Assembly (NCBI RefSeq): GCF_002222055.1
Contig: NZ_MUGS01000035.1
Span: forward strand, 1-64,000
DNA length: 64,000 nt
Reading direction: 5' to 3'
Source of the DNA: Flavobacterium araucananum
GTDB taxonomy: Bacteria > Bacteroidota > Bacteroidia > Flavobacteriales > Flavobacteriaceae
A program made the position numbers and the translations under genes. Under the pieces are notes generated by a model. The model was not told the origin of the DNA. It did no database searches and saw only the letters and a list, made by a program, of their open reading frames with translations. Shown piece by piece: positions 1-8,436 of this stretch; position 1 is the first letter of the stretch, and each line of letters opens with the position of its first letter.

Positions 1-71
1 AATTTCTTTTGTAAATTAGAAGTTCAATAAAAAATATTTAACCTCTTAAGAGATTTCTAAACCTTTTGCTT

Positions 72-557
72 ATGAAAAATTTAATTTTAATACGCCATGC
101 TAAATCAAGTTGGGAAGCTCCATTAAAAGATTTTGACAGACCTTTAATGAAAAAAGGAATTTTAGATGCCCATGAAGTATCGGCAATTATTTCAGATTTT
201 CTTCCTAAGACCTATATAATGTGGAGTAGTACTGCTGCCCGAGCCTCAGAAACAGCATTAATCTTTGCACAAAACATTTCGTATCCCATAGAAAGCATTA
301 TTTATAAAGACGATCTTTATACTTTTGATGATAAACAACTCGAAAAAGTTATCAAATCATGTGATAATAGTTTCGAAAGCGTTATTCTTTTTGGACATAA
401 CGAGGCTATTACAAATTTTGTTAATAAATTTGGGGATGTTTTTATCGAAAATGTTCCCACTTCAGGTTTTGTATCATTACAATTTGATGCAGAAAGTTGG
501 ATCACGATCAATAAAGGTAAAACCCATAAAACAATTTTCCCCAAAGATTTAAAATAA
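72..557 (+). CDS. SixA-like histidine phosphatase
   Basis: Histidine-phosphatase superfamily protein of 161 residues, expected to act in the cytoplasm on a phosphohistidine or another phosphoester. The N-terminal LIRHAKSSW stretch carries the RHG-type catalytic arginine and histidine (H9), and ILFGHNEAI near residue 115 supplies the second catalytic histidine. The length fits the small SixA branch. The ATG at 72 is preferred to an in-frame TTG at 66. It ends 7 bp before ppk1, so it is probably the first gene of a polyphosphate operon with ppk1 and ppx. A role in phosphorelay control is known for E. coli SixA, but the substrate here cannot be read from sequence. Confidence 0.85.
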   Translation: MKNLILIRHAKSSWEAPLKDFDRPLMKKGILDAHEVSAIISDFLPKTYIMWSSTAARASETALIFAQNISYPIESIIYKDDLYTFDDKQLEKVIKSCDNSFESVILFGHNEAITNFVNKFGDVFIENVPTSGFVSLQFDAESWITINKGKTHKTIFPKDLK

Positions 558-564
558 ATACATA

Positions 565-2646
565 GTGTACGAACAGAAATATATCGATAGAGAAAAAAGT
601 TGGTTAGCGTTTAATGCAAGAGTGCTTCAGGAAGCAGCAGATAACACCGTTCCGCTTTTAGACAGACTACGTTTTGTTGGAATTTTTTCGAACAATTTAG
701 ATGAATTTTTTAGAGTTCGTTATGCAGCCATTCGAAGATTAAGCCTCTCCGGAATTTCTGGAGAAAAATACCTCGGAGGAGTTTCTGCACATCAGTTAAT
801 CAAAGATATTACCGAAATTGTAATTCAGCAACAGTCTGAAAGTTTACGTATTTTAGGAAATATTGAGGCAGAACTCGAAGCAGAGAATATTTTTATGATC
901 AACGAGGATGAAATTACACCCGATCAGCAAATATTTCTAAAAGACTTTTTTACCCAAAGATTAAGTCCGGAATTGGTTACCATCATCTTGAATGATTTGG
1001 CCGAATTTCCTATTCTTAAAGATACTTTGGGATATCTCGCAGTTCGTTTAGAAATGAATACAAACGATGAAGTTCGTTACGCCGTTATCGAAATTCCAAA
1101 AACAATAAACAGGTTTGTAGTTTTGCCATCTCACGACGATAAACATTATGTTATTTTAATTGATGATGTAATTCGATATAATCTAAAAAATATCTTTAAC
1201 ATTTTTGATTATAAAAGCGTCTCTGCACACATGATCAAAATTACCCGCGATGCACAGTTGGATATTGATAGTGATTTGAGTAAAAGTATGCTCGAAAAGA
1301 TCGCAACATCAGTAAAAGACAGAAGGATAGGAGAGCCTGTTCGTTTTATTTACGATAATTTGATCGAAGAAGATACATTGCACTTCTTTCTGGATAAAAT
1401 GAAAATTGTAGAAACAGACAGTATTATTCCAGGCGGAAGATATCATAATCGTCGTGATTATATGAATTTTCCAAATCTGGGCAGATACGATTTGTTGTAT
1501 AAGCCAAATGAGCCATTGCCAATTCCGGGATTAAGTCTGGGAGGGAGTATACTGGAGAAAATCAATAAAAAAGATTATTTGCTACACGCACCTTATCAAT
1601 CTTTTTCATACCTGACTAAATTTTTGCGAGAAGCAGCTTTAGATCCAAAAGTGACCAGTATAAAAATTACACTGTATCGTTTGGCAAAGAATTCTCAAAT
1701 TATAAGTTCCTTAATCAATGCTGCTAAAAACGGTAAAAAAGTAACTGTGCAAATTGAGCTTCAGGCACGTTTTGATGAAGCAACAAATATTTCGTATGCA
1801 GAACAAATGCAGACCGAGGGAATTGATCTTATCTTTGGAATAAAAGGCCTTAAAGTACACAGTAAAATATGTGTCATAGAACGGGTAGAAGACGGAAAAG
1901 CACGTCGCTACGGATTTATTTCGACAGGAAATTTCAACGAATCAACAGCAAAAATCTATACAGATGTAACCCTTTTTACCTGTCATCAGGGGATTTTGAA
2001 AGACATCTCTAAAATATTCGAATTTTTTGATATTAATTACAGGGTACACAGATACAAACATCTGATCGTATCGCCACATTATACACGTACAAAATTTATA
2101 AAATTAATAGATCGAGAAATTCTGCATGCTTTGGCAGGCAGAAAAACGCATATTAAATTAAAAATGAATAGTTTATCAGATTTTAAAATGATCGATAAAT
2201 TGTATGAAGCCAGTAATGCCGGAGTAAAAATCCAGCTTCAGGTAAGAGGAATTTGCTCGTTGATTCCTGGTATTCCCGGAATGAGTGAAAACATCGAAGC
2301 CATCAGTATTGTCGATAATTATCTTGAACATACCAGAGTTTATATTTTTGGGAACGCCGGTTTGACCGAAGTATACATTTCATCGGCAGATTTTATGACC
2401 AGAAATCTGGACGGAAGAGTTGAGGTAACCTGTCCAATTTATGATCTTGAAATAAAGAAAGAATTAATAGATAATTTTAATATTGCATGGAAAGGGAATG
2501 TTAAAGTGAGATATCATTCCTATAAACTAGATAATAAATACAAGCCCCGAAACCATCATGCCCCATTTAGAGCTCAGCTTGAAACCTATAAATATTATCA
2601 AAATAAAGTTTCAGTGTTAGAGCAGGTACCACAGAAAATAGAATAA
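565..2646 (+). CDS. ppk1: Polyphosphate kinase 1
   Basis: Makes inorganic polyphosphate reversibly from the gamma-phosphate of ATP. The protein has 693 residues, the normal length for PPK1, with the N-terminal helical domain starting YIDREKSWLAFNARVL, a middle domain, and two phospholipase-D-like C-terminal domains. H432 in GLKVHSKI matches the autophosphorylated histidine; DNYLEHTRVY matches the second conserved histidine. The start is a GTG at 565, 7 bp after the preceding stop; no closer ATG precedes the conserved N-terminus. The next gene, ppx, degrades the product, so synthesis and breakdown are probably co-transcribed. Confidence 0.96.
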   Translation: MYEQKYIDREKSWLAFNARVLQEAADNTVPLLDRLRFVGIFSNNLDEFFRVRYAAIRRLSLSGISGEKYLGGVSAHQLIKDITEIVIQQQSESLRILGNIEAELEAENIFMINEDEITPDQQIFLKDFFTQRLSPELVTIILNDLAEFPILKDTLGYLAVRLEMNTNDEVRYAVIEIPKTINRFVVLPSHDDKHYVILIDDVIRYNLKNIFNIFDYKSVSAHMIKITRDAQLDIDSDLSKSMLEKIATSVKDRRIGEPVRFIYDNLIEEDTLHFFLDKMKIVETDSIIPGGRYHNRRDYMNFPNLGRYDLLYKPNEPLPIPGLSLGGSILEKINKKDYLLHAPYQSFSYLTKFLREAALDPKVTSIKITLYRLAKNSQIISSLINAAKNGKKVTVQIELQARFDEATNISYAEQMQTEGIDLIFGIKGLKVHSKICVIERVEDGKARRYGFISTGNFNESTAKIYTDVTLFTCHQGILKDISKIFEFFDINYRVHRYKHLIVSPHYTRTKFIKLIDREILHALAGRKTHIKLKMNSLSDFKMIDKLYEASNAGVKIQLQVRGICSLIPGIPGMSENIEAISIVDNYLEHTRVYIFGNAGLTEVYISSADFMTRNLDGRVEVTCPIYDLEIKKELIDNFNIAWKGNVKVRYHSYKLDNKYKPRNHHAPFRAQLETYKYYQNKVSVLEQVPQKIE

Positions 2647-2684
2647 TAAAAACACAAAAAATAAACTTCAAATCATAAGTGAGC

Positions 2685-3575
2685 ATGATTAATATAAGGA
2701 AATTGGCAGCAATAGATATTGGTTCAAATGCCATGAGGCTACTAATATCGAATGTTGTAGAACAAGATGGCAAAGAACCCCAGTTTAATAAAAGTTCGCT
2801 TGTTCGTGTGCCAATTCGTTTGGGACAAGATGCCTTTACCGTAGGCGAAATTTCAGAAGAAAATATAGATCGAATGGTTGATGCCATGAAAGCATTTAAT
2901 CTTTTGATGAAAGTACATAAAGTAGAGCGTTATATGGCATTTGCCACTTCGGCAATGCGTGAAGCCTATAATGCAAAAGAAGTTGTGGCTTTGATTAAGA
3001 AAAAAGCCGACATTAAAATCGAAATTATTGATGGTAAAAAAGAAGCCGCTATTATTGCTTCTACAGATTTGCACCATTTATTAAAAACAGATGAGACTTA
3101 TCTTTTTGTAGATGTAGGTGGCGGAAGTACAGAATTTACCTTGTTTTCTGACGGAAAACTAATCAATTCCAGATCTTTTAAAGCCGGAACAGTTCGCTTG
3201 CTAAATGATATGGTTCACGATGTGGTTTGGGACGAAATCGAAAAATGGATCAAAACAAACACGGCAGATTATGACGAAGTTACGTTGATAGGTTCCGGAG
3301 GAAACATCAATAAATTATTCAAAATGTCCGGAAAACAACAAGAAAAACCGCTTTCGTATATTTATATCAATTCGCAATATGCTTTTTTAAATTCATTGAC
3401 TTACGAACAGCGAATTGCCGAATTAGGATTGAACTCGGATCGTGCCGACGTAATTATTCATGCAACCAGAATTTATCTAAATGCCATGAAATGGAGTGGT
3501 GCACGCCAAATTTACGTTCCAAAAATTGGACTTTCTGACGGAATCGTAAAGGCAATGTATTACGGTAAAATTTAA
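2685..3575 (+). CDS. ppx: Exopolyphosphatase, Ppx/GppA family
   Basis: Removes terminal phosphates from polyphosphate, or hydrolyses pppGpp; the family covers both activities. This is a 296-residue two-domain ASKHA-fold protein with phosphate-binding loops AIDIGSNAMRLLI at the N-terminus and LFVDVGGGSTEFTLF near residue 145. It is the short form lacking the C-terminal HD-like extension of E. coli Ppx. An in-frame GTG at 2679 is an alternative start six bases upstream; the ATG is used here. It lies 38 bp after ppk1 on the same strand, favouring the exopolyphosphatase role. Confidence 0.9.
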   Translation: MINIRKLAAIDIGSNAMRLLISNVVEQDGKEPQFNKSSLVRVPIRLGQDAFTVGEISEENIDRMVDAMKAFNLLMKVHKVERYMAFATSAMREAYNAKEVVALIKKKADIKIEIIDGKKEAAIIASTDLHHLLKTDETYLFVDVGGGSTEFTLFSDGKLINSRSFKAGTVRLLNDMVHDVVWDEIEKWIKTNTADYDEVTLIGSGGNINKLFKMSGKQQEKPLSYIYINSQYAFLNSLTYEQRIAELGLNSDRADVIIHATRIYLNAMKWSGARQIYVPKIGLSDGIVKAMYYGKI

Positions 3576-3591
3576 AAAATAAATATTTTTA

Positions 3592-3674
3592 GCCACGAAT
3601 TTCACGAATTTTCACGAATTAATTTTTTAAGCTTTTAATAGAAAAAATTAGCGCAAATTCGTGAAATTCATGGC
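3592..3674. repeat. Imperfect palindromic repeat, AATTCGTG family
   Basis: Two 20-bp arms, 3592-3611 and 3655-3674, are inverted repeats with one mismatch, separated by 43 AT-rich bases. The core word AATTCGTG recurs at 12248 and twice in 17451-17500, and a related palindrome (GCCACAGATT arms) is at 17310. It lies between ppx and the TMEM175 gene and looks like a REP-type intergenic element rather than a classical terminator, because no T-run follows. Confidence 0.75.
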
Positions 3675-3711
3675 AAACTTTTTTTAATATTGATCATTAA
3701 AATTTTAATAA

Positions 3712-4293
3712 ATGAATAAAACAAGACTCGAAGCCTTTAGTGATGGTGTATTAGCTATTATTATAACCATTATGATTTTAGAAATTAAAGTGCCAGAAGG
3801 TCATGATTTTGTAGATCTAAAATCCCTTATTCCTAAGTTTTTAAGTTATATCTTAAGTTTTATATACGTTGGGATTTACTGGAACAATCATCATTATTTA
3901 ATACATAGTTTAACCAAAATAAACGGGAAAATCCTTTGGGCAAATTTGCATTTATTGTTTTGGTTATCGTTAATTCCGGTTGCAACAGGCTGGATGGGTG
4001 AGCATAATTTTGCAAAAGCATCAATGACCTTATATGGTGTTGTATTGCTTTTGTCATCAATAGCCTATTTTATATTACAAAGAATTATAATTATCAGCGA
4101 AGGAAAAAATTCGATAATTGCAAAGGCGATAGGAAAAGATGTAAAAGGAAATGTTTCTTCGATTTTATATCTTATTGGGATAGCTTTTTCATTTTACAAC
4201 GAATGGATTTCCGGAGCAGCTTATTTTATTGTGGCAATGTTATGGCTTATTCCCGATAAAAGAATCGAAAGAGTTTTTGCTGCCAAAAATTAA
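3712..4293 (+). CDS. TMEM175-family potassium channel protein
   Basis: Predicted inner-membrane cation channel subunit of the TMEM175 (formerly DUF1211) family. The hallmark RLEAFSDGVLAIIITI, containing the FSDG selectivity and pore-helix motif, is in the first membrane helix; about five to six hydrophobic helices follow across 193 residues, as in other bacterial TMEM175 proteins, which assemble as tetramers. It stands alone between a palindromic repeat and a repeat-rich gap, so context gives no further clue. Potassium selectivity is inferred from the family. Confidence 0.88.
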   Translation: MNKTRLEAFSDGVLAIIITIMILEIKVPEGHDFVDLKSLIPKFLSYILSFIYVGIYWNNHHYLIHSLTKINGKILWANLHLLFWLSLIPVATGWMGEHNFAKASMTLYGVVLLLSSIAYFILQRIIIISEGKNSIIAKAIGKDVKGNVSSILYLIGIAFSFYNEWISGAAYFIVAMLWLIPDKRIERVFAAKN

Positions 4294-4532
4294 TTTTCTT
4301 TTAATAACTATATCATCCCAATAGGGTTTGATTGGGCAAATAAAAAAGTTTCTATAAATAAAATGTCTCACAAGGACTTTACGTTTTATTTTTAAACCAT
4401 AACAAGTATCTTAATATTTATTGCTTAAAAGCTTATAATGAGCATTATATTTATAAATAATTGATGTACGATTCTTATAATACTCCAACGGAGTGATATT
4501 GCCATTATTATCAATATTTTTTTAGTTTTAAA
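4294..4532. other. AT-rich intergenic gap with a small palindrome
   Basis: No gene seen. The only structure noticed is a 13-bp palindrome at 4482-4494 (ACTCC, AAC, GGAGT), 38 bp before the regulator start. It resembles a worn fragment of a dispersed repeat but could also be an operator for the adjacent Crp/Fnr gene. Confidence 0.4.
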
Positions 4533-5093
4533 ATGAAAACTGTTTTTCAATCTCTTCAGGTAGTACCTCAAAATGAATTAGATCTGCTGGATGATTTAAT
4601 TACATTTCGAACACTTAAAAAAGGCGAACTATTACTGACAGAAAATCAGATTTGTAATGAAATTTTTTTCATCAAAAAAGGTATTCTGCGTTCGTTCTTT
4701 TTCAACCATCAGGGAGATGAAATCACGAATTGTTTTGCTTTCGAAAATGAATTTATGGCTTCATTTTCGAGTTTTATCACACAAAATGTTGCCGAAGAAA
4801 ATATTCAGGCATTAACAGATACAGCTTTACAGGTTGTAAGTCGGGAGAGTCTGGAAAAACTGTATAAATTAGGGATTCATTGGCAGGAAATAGGACGTAA
4901 GTTAACAGAAATGGAATATGTAACGGTTCAAAAACGAATGATTTCTTTTCAGAAATTGTCAGGTACACAACGTTATGAAGAGCTTTATAAAAACCATCAA
5001 AAATATTTACAGCTAATTCCGCTTCAATATTTAGCATCCTATTTAGGTATTACTCCCAGACATTTAAGCCGCATTCGTAAAGCGATTTTATAG
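4533..5093 (+). CDS. Crp/Fnr-family transcriptional regulator
   Basis: A 186-residue regulator with an N-terminal cyclic-nucleotide-binding-like beta-roll (about residues 25-115; LKKGELLLTENQICNEIFFIKKG) and a C-terminal winged helix ending in ASYLGITPRHLSRIRK, the recognition-helix signature of Bacteroidota Crp-like proteins. The phosphate-binding cassette that would mark cAMP binding is not evident, so the ligand is unknown. A quinone-reductase-like gene starts 59 bp downstream on the same strand; such pairs often form a regulator-target unit, which is inference here. Confidence 0.88.
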   Translation: MKTVFQSLQVVPQNELDLLDDLITFRTLKKGELLLTENQICNEIFFIKKGILRSFFFNHQGDEITNCFAFENEFMASFSSFITQNVAEENIQALTDTALQVVSRESLEKLYKLGIHWQEIGRKLTEMEYVTVQKRMISFQKLSGTQRYEELYKNHQKYLQLIPLQYLASYLGITPRHLSRIRKAIL

Positions 5094-5152
5094 GACATTT
5101 GTCTGGTTATCGAAGGATGTTGGATTGTTATTTTTGCTAAAAAAGTAAAAAG

Positions 5153-5731
5153 ATGAAAAAAATACTGATTATAAACGGACATCCAAACCCGTCGAGTTTT
5201 AATTTTGCAATTGCCAACTCTTACCTAAAAGGCGCAATTGCTTCCGGAGCTCCGGTAGAAACCATAACAATTGCCAACTTGCAGTTTAATCCAAATTTGC
5301 AGTTTGGGTATCAAAAGCGAACAGACTTAGAACCGGATTTGCTGGAGTCCTGGGAGAAAATTAAAAGAGCAGATCATTTAGTCTGGATTCACCCCGTTTG
5401 GTGGGGAGGTTTGCCTGCAATTACCAAAGGATTTATCGACAGGTTATTTTTGCCCGGAATGGCATTTCAATACCGCGAAAACTCCGTTTGGTGGGATAAA
5501 TTATTAAAAGGAAAAACGGCTCATATTATTACCACCTTAGACCAGCCAGGCTGGTATTATCGATTTTTTAATGCAAGGCCAAGTGTCAATCAGTTAAAAA
5601 AAACTACTTTAGAATTCTGTGGGGTAAAACCTGTAAAGGTGAGTTATATCGGAATCGTAAAAACATCCAATGATGTCCAGAGAGCAAAATGGTTGCAGAA
5701 AGTGCATGATTTAGGAGTTCAGAATAAGTAA
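5153..5731 (+). CDS. NAD(P)H-dependent flavodoxin-fold oxidoreductase
   Basis: A 192-residue soluble flavoenzyme of the NAD(P)H:quinone oxidoreductase/KefF/MdaB group, expected to bind FMN or FAD and reduce quinones by two electrons. KKILIINGHPNPSSFN is the phosphate-binding loop of the flavodoxin-like fold, and HPVWWGGLPAITKGFIDRLFLPG at about residues 80-102 is the signature of this branch. It follows the Crp/Fnr gene by 59 bp and may be its target. The exact electron acceptor cannot be predicted. Confidence 0.87.
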   Translation: MKKILIINGHPNPSSFNFAIANSYLKGAIASGAPVETITIANLQFNPNLQFGYQKRTDLEPDLLESWEKIKRADHLVWIHPVWWGGLPAITKGFIDRLFLPGMAFQYRENSVWWDKLLKGKTAHIITTLDQPGWYYRFFNARPSVNQLKKTTLEFCGVKPVKVSYIGIVKTSNDVQRAKWLQKVHDLGVQNK

Positions 5732-5785
5732 AAAAGGGAGTGTAAATTTACGAAGCCCGATAGCTATAAAGAGTAATAAAAAAGC

Positions 5786-7527
5786 TTAAGTATGTAAATC
5801 CAATCCAAATGTAGTACGCAAAAGTTCGATATTTGGGTTGATTTCCATTAAACGATTGTAGCGGTCCTGATCGTTCAGGCTTCTTTTACTTTCTACAGCT
5901 TCATTTACAAAAACTTCGATCGTAATATCGTGATTGTGCAAATGTCCTTTTAAGTGTCCTAAAAGTCCGTTAATCTGGCTTTCAAAATCTAGTTTAGAAC
6001 CTTCGTTTGGCAATTCGAGCGTAATAACAGTTCCTTCCAGAGTTGGATCGTTAATTAATAATAACGATTCCATAATTTTCAAACCTTTATCTCCCAAACG
6101 TTGCGCATACTTATTCCATTGCACCAACATTTCGGTCTCTGTAAATTCTTCCGTAGGCATTACAGAAGATGGTTTTACATAGGATTTATTGCTTGCTTCA
6201 AGCTCTTTTTTCTTGCGGATACTTGATAATGAAAAAGCCGAAATTTTAGGTTCAGTGCTGCTTTCAGGTTTTGGAGTTGCAGGAGTTTCTACTTTTGGAG
6301 TTTCAGCAACAGGTTGAGTTTTAACTTCTATATTTGAAACCGCCTCAGTTGATATTTGGGATTTAGTATCAGGAATTTCGACTTGAGGTTTTGCAACTTC
6401 TACAATCGAGTAACCACCATTTTTATAGTAAGTAGGGGGAATTATGAATTGCTCAACTTTTTTTTTTCTCCATCAAAGCTGATAGAGGCCAGTTGCATCA
6501 GGCATAATTCGACCAAAAGACGTTGGTTCTGACTTAATTTATATTTTAAATCACAGTCGTTGGCAATATCAATACCTTTTAATAAAAATTCCTGAGAACA
6601 TTTTTGTGCCTGTATACCATACATTTGCTGCGCTTGTTCGCCTACTTCAAGCAAAGAGATTGTAGCAGGAGTTTTGCTTACCAGTAAATCTCTAAAATGC
6701 GAAGCCAGACCGGCAATAAAATGATGACCGTCAAAACCTTTAGACAAAATATCATTGTAAGCCAATAAAAGATCCGGAATTTTATTTTCTAAAAGTAAAT
6801 CAGTAATACTAATGTAAGTTTCGTAATCTAAAACGTTTAGGTTTTCGGTTACTGCCTGGCGCGTTAAGTTTGTGCCGCAGTACGAAACCACACGGTCAAA
6901 GATAGACAAAGCGTCACGCATTGCACCATCAGCTTTTTGGGCAATAATGTGCAAAGCATCGTCTTCAAAATTAATTCCCTGACTTGTTGCAACCTCTGCC
7001 AAATGTTCTTTAGCATCTTTTACCGTAATTCTTTTGAAATCAAATATCTGACAACGGGATAAAATCGTTGGAATAATCTTGTGTTTCTCTGTCGTTGCTA
7101 AAATAAAAATAGCATGTTTTGGCGGTTCTTCCAATGTTTTCAAAAAAGCATTAAAAGCAGCCGAAGACAACATGTGAACCTCGTCAATAATATAAACTTT
7201 GTACTGTCCGGTTTGAGGCGGGATTCGAACCTGATCAATCAAACTACGAATATCATCAACCGAGTTGTTTGAAGCAGCATCTAACTCAAAAACGTTGAAT
7301 GCAAAATCTTCATTAGGATCATCATATCCCGGCTGGTTTATTTTACGAGCCAAAATACGGGCGCAAGTTGTTTTACCAACCCCACGAGGTCCTGTAAATA
7401 AAAGGGCAGAAGCAAGGTGATTGCTGTCAATAGCATTGAGCAAAGTGTTGGTAATGGCTTTCTGACCTACAACATCCTTAAAGGTTTGTGGGCGATACTT
7501 ACGAGCCGATACTACAAATTGTTCCAT
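5786..7527 (-). CDS. dnaX: DNA polymerase III subunit tau (dnaX, long form via -1 frameshift)
   Basis: Full-length clamp-loader subunit, 580 residues, obtained only if reading slips one base back at the ten-A run at 6458-6467. Before the slip it is identical to the gamma form. After it the protein runs on as KVEQFIIPP, through a Pro/Thr/Glu-rich linker, to a conserved-looking C-terminal domain (about 120 residues, containing LVQWNKYAQRLGDKG) which should hold the polymerase contact. The frame after the slip stays open for about 220 codons, which would not be expected of noncoding DNA. Programmed slippage makes two products in E. coli and Thermus dnaX. A strain mutation or assembly indel in the homopolymer is the alternative. 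Confidence 0.85.
6442..7527 (-). CDS. dnaX: DNA polymerase III subunit gamma (dnaX, zero-frame product)
   Basis: Product of reading without frameshift: 361 residues forming the AAA+ ATPase and collar domains of the clamp loader. Walker A is GPRGVGKT (residues 46-53) and Walker B IIDEVH (D115, E116), with the SRC arginine-finger motif in LSRCQIF. The four zinc-binding cysteines present between Walker A and B in E. coli are absent; an acidic loop replaces them. The start ATG at 7527 is chosen because a good promoter lies at 7546-7576, inside the longer in-frame extension. The stop comes four codons after the A-run, as in E. coli gamma. Confidence 0.85.
   Translation of the reverse strand: MEQFVVSARKYRPQTFKDVVGQKAITNTLLNAIDSNHLASALLFTGPRGVGKTTCARILARKINQPGYDDPNEDFAFNVFELDAASNNSVDDIRSLIDQVRIPPQTGQYKVYIIDEVHMLSSAAFNAFLKTLEEPPKHAIFILATTEKHKIIPTILSRCQIFDFKRITVKDAKEHLAEVATSQGINFEDDALHIIAQKADGAMRDALSIFDRVVSYCGTNLTRQAVTENLNVLDYETYISITDLLLENKIPDLLLAYNDILSKGFDGHHFIAGLASHFRDLLVSKTPATISLLEVGEQAQQMYGIQAQKCSQEFLLKGIDIANDCDLKYKLSQNQRLLVELCLMQLASISFDGEKKKLSNS
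6457..6467 (-). promoter_or_regulatory. dnaX slippery sequence (A10-G)
   Basis: On the minus strand the mRNA reads GGA, ten A, G, TTG, with zero-frame codons GAA AAA AAA AAG. The last seven bases, A AAA AAG, are exactly the E. coli dnaX slippery heptamer in the same phase. A GGAG directly upstream could act as a weak internal Shine-Dalgarno. A ten-A run is also long enough for RNA-polymerase slippage as in Thermus dnaX. No strong downstream stem was identified by eye. Confidence 0.75.
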
Positions 7528-7545
7528 ATTCTTTTTATTCGATAG

Positions 7546-7576
7546 CAAAGATAGGCTGAAAATTGCCAATTCACAA
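7546..7576 (-). promoter_or_regulatory. dnaX promoter, TTG-N20-TATCTTTG
   Basis: On the minus strand TTG (7574-7576) is followed after 20 bases by TATCTTTG (7546-7553), a full match to the Bacteroidota housekeeping promoter (-33 TTG, -7 TAnnTTTG). Transcription would begin around 7540, giving a leader of about a dozen bases to the ATG at 7527. Confidence 0.7.
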
Positions 7577-7750
7577 ATCTCAAATTAATAAATATCCAAA
7601 GGAATTTTTACTATTTTGAATAGAAGAAAGTAACGATTTGATTTTATTATTTGTAACAAAAAAGAATTATTTTAGCAACAACCAAAATTGCCTTTTTAGA
7701 TAAGCAAATAGTGAGTTTAAAAGGTATAATACATAAACTAACCTGTTATA

Positions 7751-8326
7751 ATGGAACAAATATTTAATAAAATTTTAAAAGTAAAACCGGCAACTTTAAC
7801 CATAATATTAATTTTTTTGCCTTTTATTGCAATAATTATTGCTATAGTGACTACCATTATTGAAATGTTTACGGATTACGAATTTGTTTTTCCGCTCTTT
7901 TCTGCCACGCTTGCAATTTTGTCTGCGATCTATCTTAATTGGGTTTGGGCTGTGGTATTTTATATAGAAGAAAAAGTAATAACAGATAAACTTTATTTTA
8001 AAATTTCTTACGGGATAATTTTCTCCTATTCTATATTGATGTTTCTAAAAAATCTTGGACTGGAGATTACAAAAAGGCAATTTTTACTCGAAAACACAAC
8101 CTGGACTATTATTGGGAGCATCGTAGGTTTATATTTGATGATAGTAATGTTAAGCTATATTTATATAAGTTATTTTATTGCCAAAAAATTGACACATTTA
8201 AGATTGAACAACCCAATGGAGGATTTTGTCTATTTTATAGCATTATTTTTTTTCCCGATTGGTATCCCCTTTATACAAGCCAAATTGTTACGACAAAAAA
8301 GTGTTCTTGAAGTAATTAAGAAATAA
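7751..8326 (+). CDS. Integral membrane protein of unknown function
   Basis: A 191-residue protein with about five hydrophobic segments (residues 17-39, 48-72, 86-104, 117-141 and 162-178) and short polar loops, so very likely an inner-membrane protein. No family was recognised. It stands alone, divergent from dnaX and 110 bp before the toxin-antitoxin pair. No charged residues inside the helices suggest a transporter mechanism. Confidence 0.7.
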   Translation: MEQIFNKILKVKPATLTIILIFLPFIAIIIAIVTTIIEMFTDYEFVFPLFSATLAILSAIYLNWVWAVVFYIEEKVITDKLYFKISYGIIFSYSILMFLKNLGLEITKRQFLLENTTWTIIGSIVGLYLMIVMLSYIYISYFIAKKLTHLRLNNPMEDFVYFIALFFFPIGIPFIQAKLLRQKSVLEVIKK

Positions 8327-8387
8327 TCTAATAATGTAATAAATGATTTCAAACAATAGGAGAGGTTTTTGAATTATTTCAATTCGC

Positions 8388-8417
8388 TTGCAGCATTACC
8401 AAAAAATGGTAACTTTA
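8388..8417 (+). promoter_or_regulatory. parDE promoter with overlapping palindromic operator
   Basis: TTG (8388-8390) is followed after 19 bases by TAACTTTA (8410-8417), one mismatch from TAnnTTTG. A perfect 6-bp inverted repeat, TTACCA and TGGTAA separated by five A (8396-8412), fills the spacer and overlaps the -7 box. Ribbon-helix-helix antitoxins usually repress their own promoters at such sites, so this is a likely ParD operator. Confidence 0.6.
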
Positions 8418-8436
8418 CAATAGTAATAAAAATATC

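Noticed and set aside
3592..3674. Short repeats as a CRISPR array
   Set aside because: Only two inverted arms with no regular spacers and no cas genes in the window.
5786..6160. Separate 124-residue minus-strand gene downstream of dnaX
   Set aside because: The same frame extends upstream to the A-run and continues the DnaX protein; it is the tau C-terminus, not an independent gene.
5786..7527. dnaX as a pseudogene
   Set aside because: The break is exactly at an in-phase slippery heptamer, the rest of both frames is intact, and the gene is essential; programmed slippage or a read error is more likely.
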